From Ilumatobacteraceae bacterium (GTDB taxonomy: Bacteria > Actinomycetota > Acidimicrobiia > Acidimicrobiales > Ilumatobacteraceae): a stretch of 7,815 nucleotides of DNA. The notes under the pieces were generated by a model. The model did no database searches, was not told the DNA's origin, and saw nothing but the letters and a program-made list of their open reading frames with translations. Location: the NCBI GenBank assembly GCA_030727685.1, contig JANRBC010000126.1, forward strand, positions 3,527-11,341, given 5' to 3'. Position 1 is the stretch's first letter. Every line of letters begins with the position of its first letter. Positions 6,661-7,815 of the stretch are shown in pieces. Made by a program: the position numbers and the translations under genes.

Positions 6661-7361
6661 GTCGGGTCGTCGCCGTCGTACAGGCGCGCATGGGTTCTTC
6701 GAGATTTCCGGGCAAGATGATGGCAAAACTCGGTGATCAAGAACTAATGAGTTGGGTATTGACACGTGTTTGCGATGCCAAAGAGCTTGATCAAGTTGTT
6801 CTTGCAACATCAACGAGTGGTGACGACGACCAACTTGTTGAAGTGGCGTCAAATTTCAAAGTAATGGTCGTTCGGGGTAGTCAAGATGACGTTCTAGATC
6901 GGTTTGTTCAAGCATCAAGAGAATCAAAAGCAGATTTAGTCGTACGAGTTTGTGCTGATAATCCATTTGTCGCCGCCGAAGAGATTGATCGCTTGGTTGT
7001 GGCGCATAAATCTGGCAGTTTTGACTATTCGTGTAATCACCAGCAACGACTTGGCAACCGATATGCCGATGGCTTTGGTGCTGAGGTTGTTTCGACGTCA
7101 TTGCTCAACGAAATCTCGAAATTGACAACCCAGACAATGCATCGAGAGCACGTCACAAGTTATGTTTGGGATAACTCAGCAAAGTTTAGGATTCAGGCTG
7201 TTATGGCGCCATCTGACTTGGCGTTTCCTGAAATAAAACTTGATATTGATACGCCTGAAGACCTACAAAAGTTAAATCAGTTCGTTCAAAAATATGCGAT
7301 AACTACGGCTTGCAGTGCAGCAAAAATCGTGCAAGCCTTCCATGAATTTACAAATTCTTGA
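6657..7361 (+). CDS. spsF: SpsF-like cytidylyltransferase (COG1861 type)
   Basis: The 234-residue product has the nucleotidyltransferase fold of SpsF and related CMP-sugar synthetases. VVAVVQARMGSSRFPGK at 4-20 is the CTP-binding signature. RVCADNPFV at 97-105 holds the metal-binding Asp101, DGFGAEV at 138-144 and REHVTSY at 163-169 are typical of SpsF-type proteins, and KLDIDTPEDL at 194-203 supplies the second acidic pair (Asp196, Asp198). It should transfer CMP from CTP to an ulosonic acid in the cytosol, preparing it for a glycosyltransferase. It is shorter than and distinct from NeuA and KdsB. It is coupled to the NeuB-like gene through an ATGA overlap. The order DegT, GT2, NeuB-like, SpsF-like recalls the Bacillus sps spore-coat operon, but no SpsG or SpsD equivalent is present. 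Members of this group are poorly characterised, so the activity is inferred from family and context. Confidence 0.87.
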   Translation: MSRVVAVVQARMGSSRFPGKMMAKLGDQELMSWVLTRVCDAKELDQVVLATSTSGDDDQLVEVASNFKVMVVRGSQDDVLDRFVQASRESKADLVVRVCADNPFVAAEEIDRLVVAHKSGSFDYSCNHQQRLGNRYADGFGAEVVSTSLLNEISKLTTQTMHREHVTSYVWDNSAKFRIQAVMAPSDLAFPEIKLDIDTPEDLQKLNQFVQKYAITTACSAAKIVQAFHEFTNS

Positions 7362-7362
7362 G

Positions 7363-7368
7363 TAGCGT
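7363..7368 (+). promoter_or_regulatory. Putative -10 element (TAGCGT) of a leaderless promoter
   Basis: TAGCGT lies in the 13-base gap before the FKBP gene and ends six bases before its ATG at 7375. It fits TANNNT at the same spacing as the sites before 768 and 3765. There is an AGG only two bases from the ATG, too close for a normal Shine-Dalgarno role. It suggests this gene is expressed independently of the sugar cluster. Confidence 0.45.
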
Positions 7369-7374
7369 GCAGGC

Positions 7375-7749
7375 ATGTCAAATTCAAAACCAAAAGTTGA
7401 GATCCCAAATACTCCTGCACCGACCGATTTAGTAATCGAAGACATCACGGTTGGTGATGGCCAAGAGGCAGTTAGTGGCAAGAACGTTTCAGTGCACTAT
7501 GTCGGCGTGGCGTGGAGTACATCAAAGCAGTTCGATGCTTCGTGGGACCGCAACGAACCGTTTGAGTTTGGTCTTGGGGCAAGTCAAGTGATTGCTGGTT
7601 GGGACAAGGGCGTTGCAGGCATGAAAGTCGGTGGTCGTCGCAAACTGACGATTCCGCCAGACATGGGTTACGGCAGTCGTGGCGCCGGTGGTGTTATCAA
7701 GGGCAACGAAACACTCGTGTTCATTGTTGATCTACTGAACGTCTTTTAG
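7375..7749 (+). CDS. FKBP-type peptidyl-prolyl cis-trans isomerase
   Basis: The 124-residue product is a single-domain FKBP that speeds proline cis-trans isomerisation and helps proteins fold. Almost every active-site residue of human FKBP12 has a match: Tyr42, Phe53-Asp54, Phe63, Val72-Ile73, Trp76, Tyr99 and Phe116. MKVGGRRKLTIPP at 83-95 and YGSRGAGGVI at 99-108 are the pattern of the cytoplasmic actinobacterial FKBPs. There is a 37-residue lead before the core and no signal peptide, so the protein should be cytosolic. It starts 13 bases after the cytidylyltransferase gene with no overlap and has its own putative promoter element. It is a housekeeping gene that probably marks the edge of the sugar cluster, not part of the pathway. 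It is also the best lineage clue in the window. Confidence 0.96.
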   Translation: MSNSKPKVEIPNTPAPTDLVIEDITVGDGQEAVSGKNVSVHYVGVAWSTSKQFDASWDRNEPFEFGLGASQVIAGWDKGVAGMKVGGRRKLTIPPDMGYGSRGAGGVIKGNETLVFIVDLLNVF

Positions 7750-7815
7750 TCAGCCGAAATTTGTTTTTTGCGATAGTGATTGCGGCATAGCAACTCGTAT
7801 CGCACAACATCGCCA
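7746..7815 (-). CDS. Possible C-terminal fragment of a convergent gene
   Basis: On the minus strand, reading from the window edge, 22 codons stay open and end at TAA (complement of 7746-7748), which overlaps the FKBP stop. The peptide ends NHYRKKQISAD, a charged tail that would suit a protein C-terminus. It resembles no family I recognise. The other two minus-strand frames are also open for similar lengths here, so the coding signal is weak. If real, the two genes converge with overlapping stop codons, in keeping with the compact layout. If not, 7750-7815 is plain intergenic sequence; I see no clear terminator hairpin in it. Confidence 0.25.
   Translation of the reverse strand, partial: GDVVRYELLCRNHYRKKQISAD

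Noticed and set aside
7759..7770. T-rich run after the FKBP gene as a rho-independent terminator
   Set aside because: The run of six T's is not preceded by a GC-rich inverted repeat that I can find, so a terminator is not supported.

Overview
The window holds eight genes, all on the + strand and packed almost end to end. Gaps are 5 to 21 bases where genes do not overlap, and four junctions overlap by 1 or 4 bases. There are no RNA genes, mobile elements, CRISPR arrays or non-coding stretches longer than about 70 bases. The closing FKBP-type prolyl isomerase is very like the short cytoplasmic FKBPs of Actinobacteria. GC content looks slightly below 50% by eye, starts mostly lack Shine-Dalgarno sequences, and spacing is very tight. 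Together these suggest a streamlined actinobacterium, possibly an aquatic planktonic one. This placement is an inference and no lineage is claimed.

Layout: (1) 6-746, an HpcH/HpaI class II pyruvate aldolase. (2) 768-3741, a coupled block of a Gfo/Idh/MocA dehydrogenase, an inositol-monophosphatase-family phosphatase and a KdnB-like iron-type alcohol dehydrogenase. (3) 3765-4925, a KdnA-like PLP aminotransferase. (4) 4931-7361, a coupled block of a GT2 glycosyltransferase, a NeuB-family synthase with a SAF domain and an SpsF-type cytidylyltransferase. (5) 7375-7749, the FKBP. The last ~70 bases may carry the C-terminus of a convergent minus-strand gene.

The cluster reads as a pathway for an amino-modified 3-deoxy-2-ulosonic acid destined for a surface glycan. 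An aldolase and/or the NeuB-like synthase would build the ulosonic acid from pyruvate or PEP, and the phosphatase would remove a phosphate. The KdnB-like enzyme would oxidise the terminal hydroxyl to an aldehyde and the KdnA-like enzyme would aminate it. The SpsF-like enzyme would charge it with CMP and the GT2 enzyme would act on the glycan. KdnA and KdnB are known from Shewanella, where they make 8-amino-Kdo for LPS, so the pair in a probable LPS-free actinobacterium is the main point of interest.

All four internal genes that do not overlap their upstream neighbour have a TANNNT hexamer ending 6 or 7 bases before the ATG, as expected for leaderless actinobacterial promoters. The four overlapping starts lack it.
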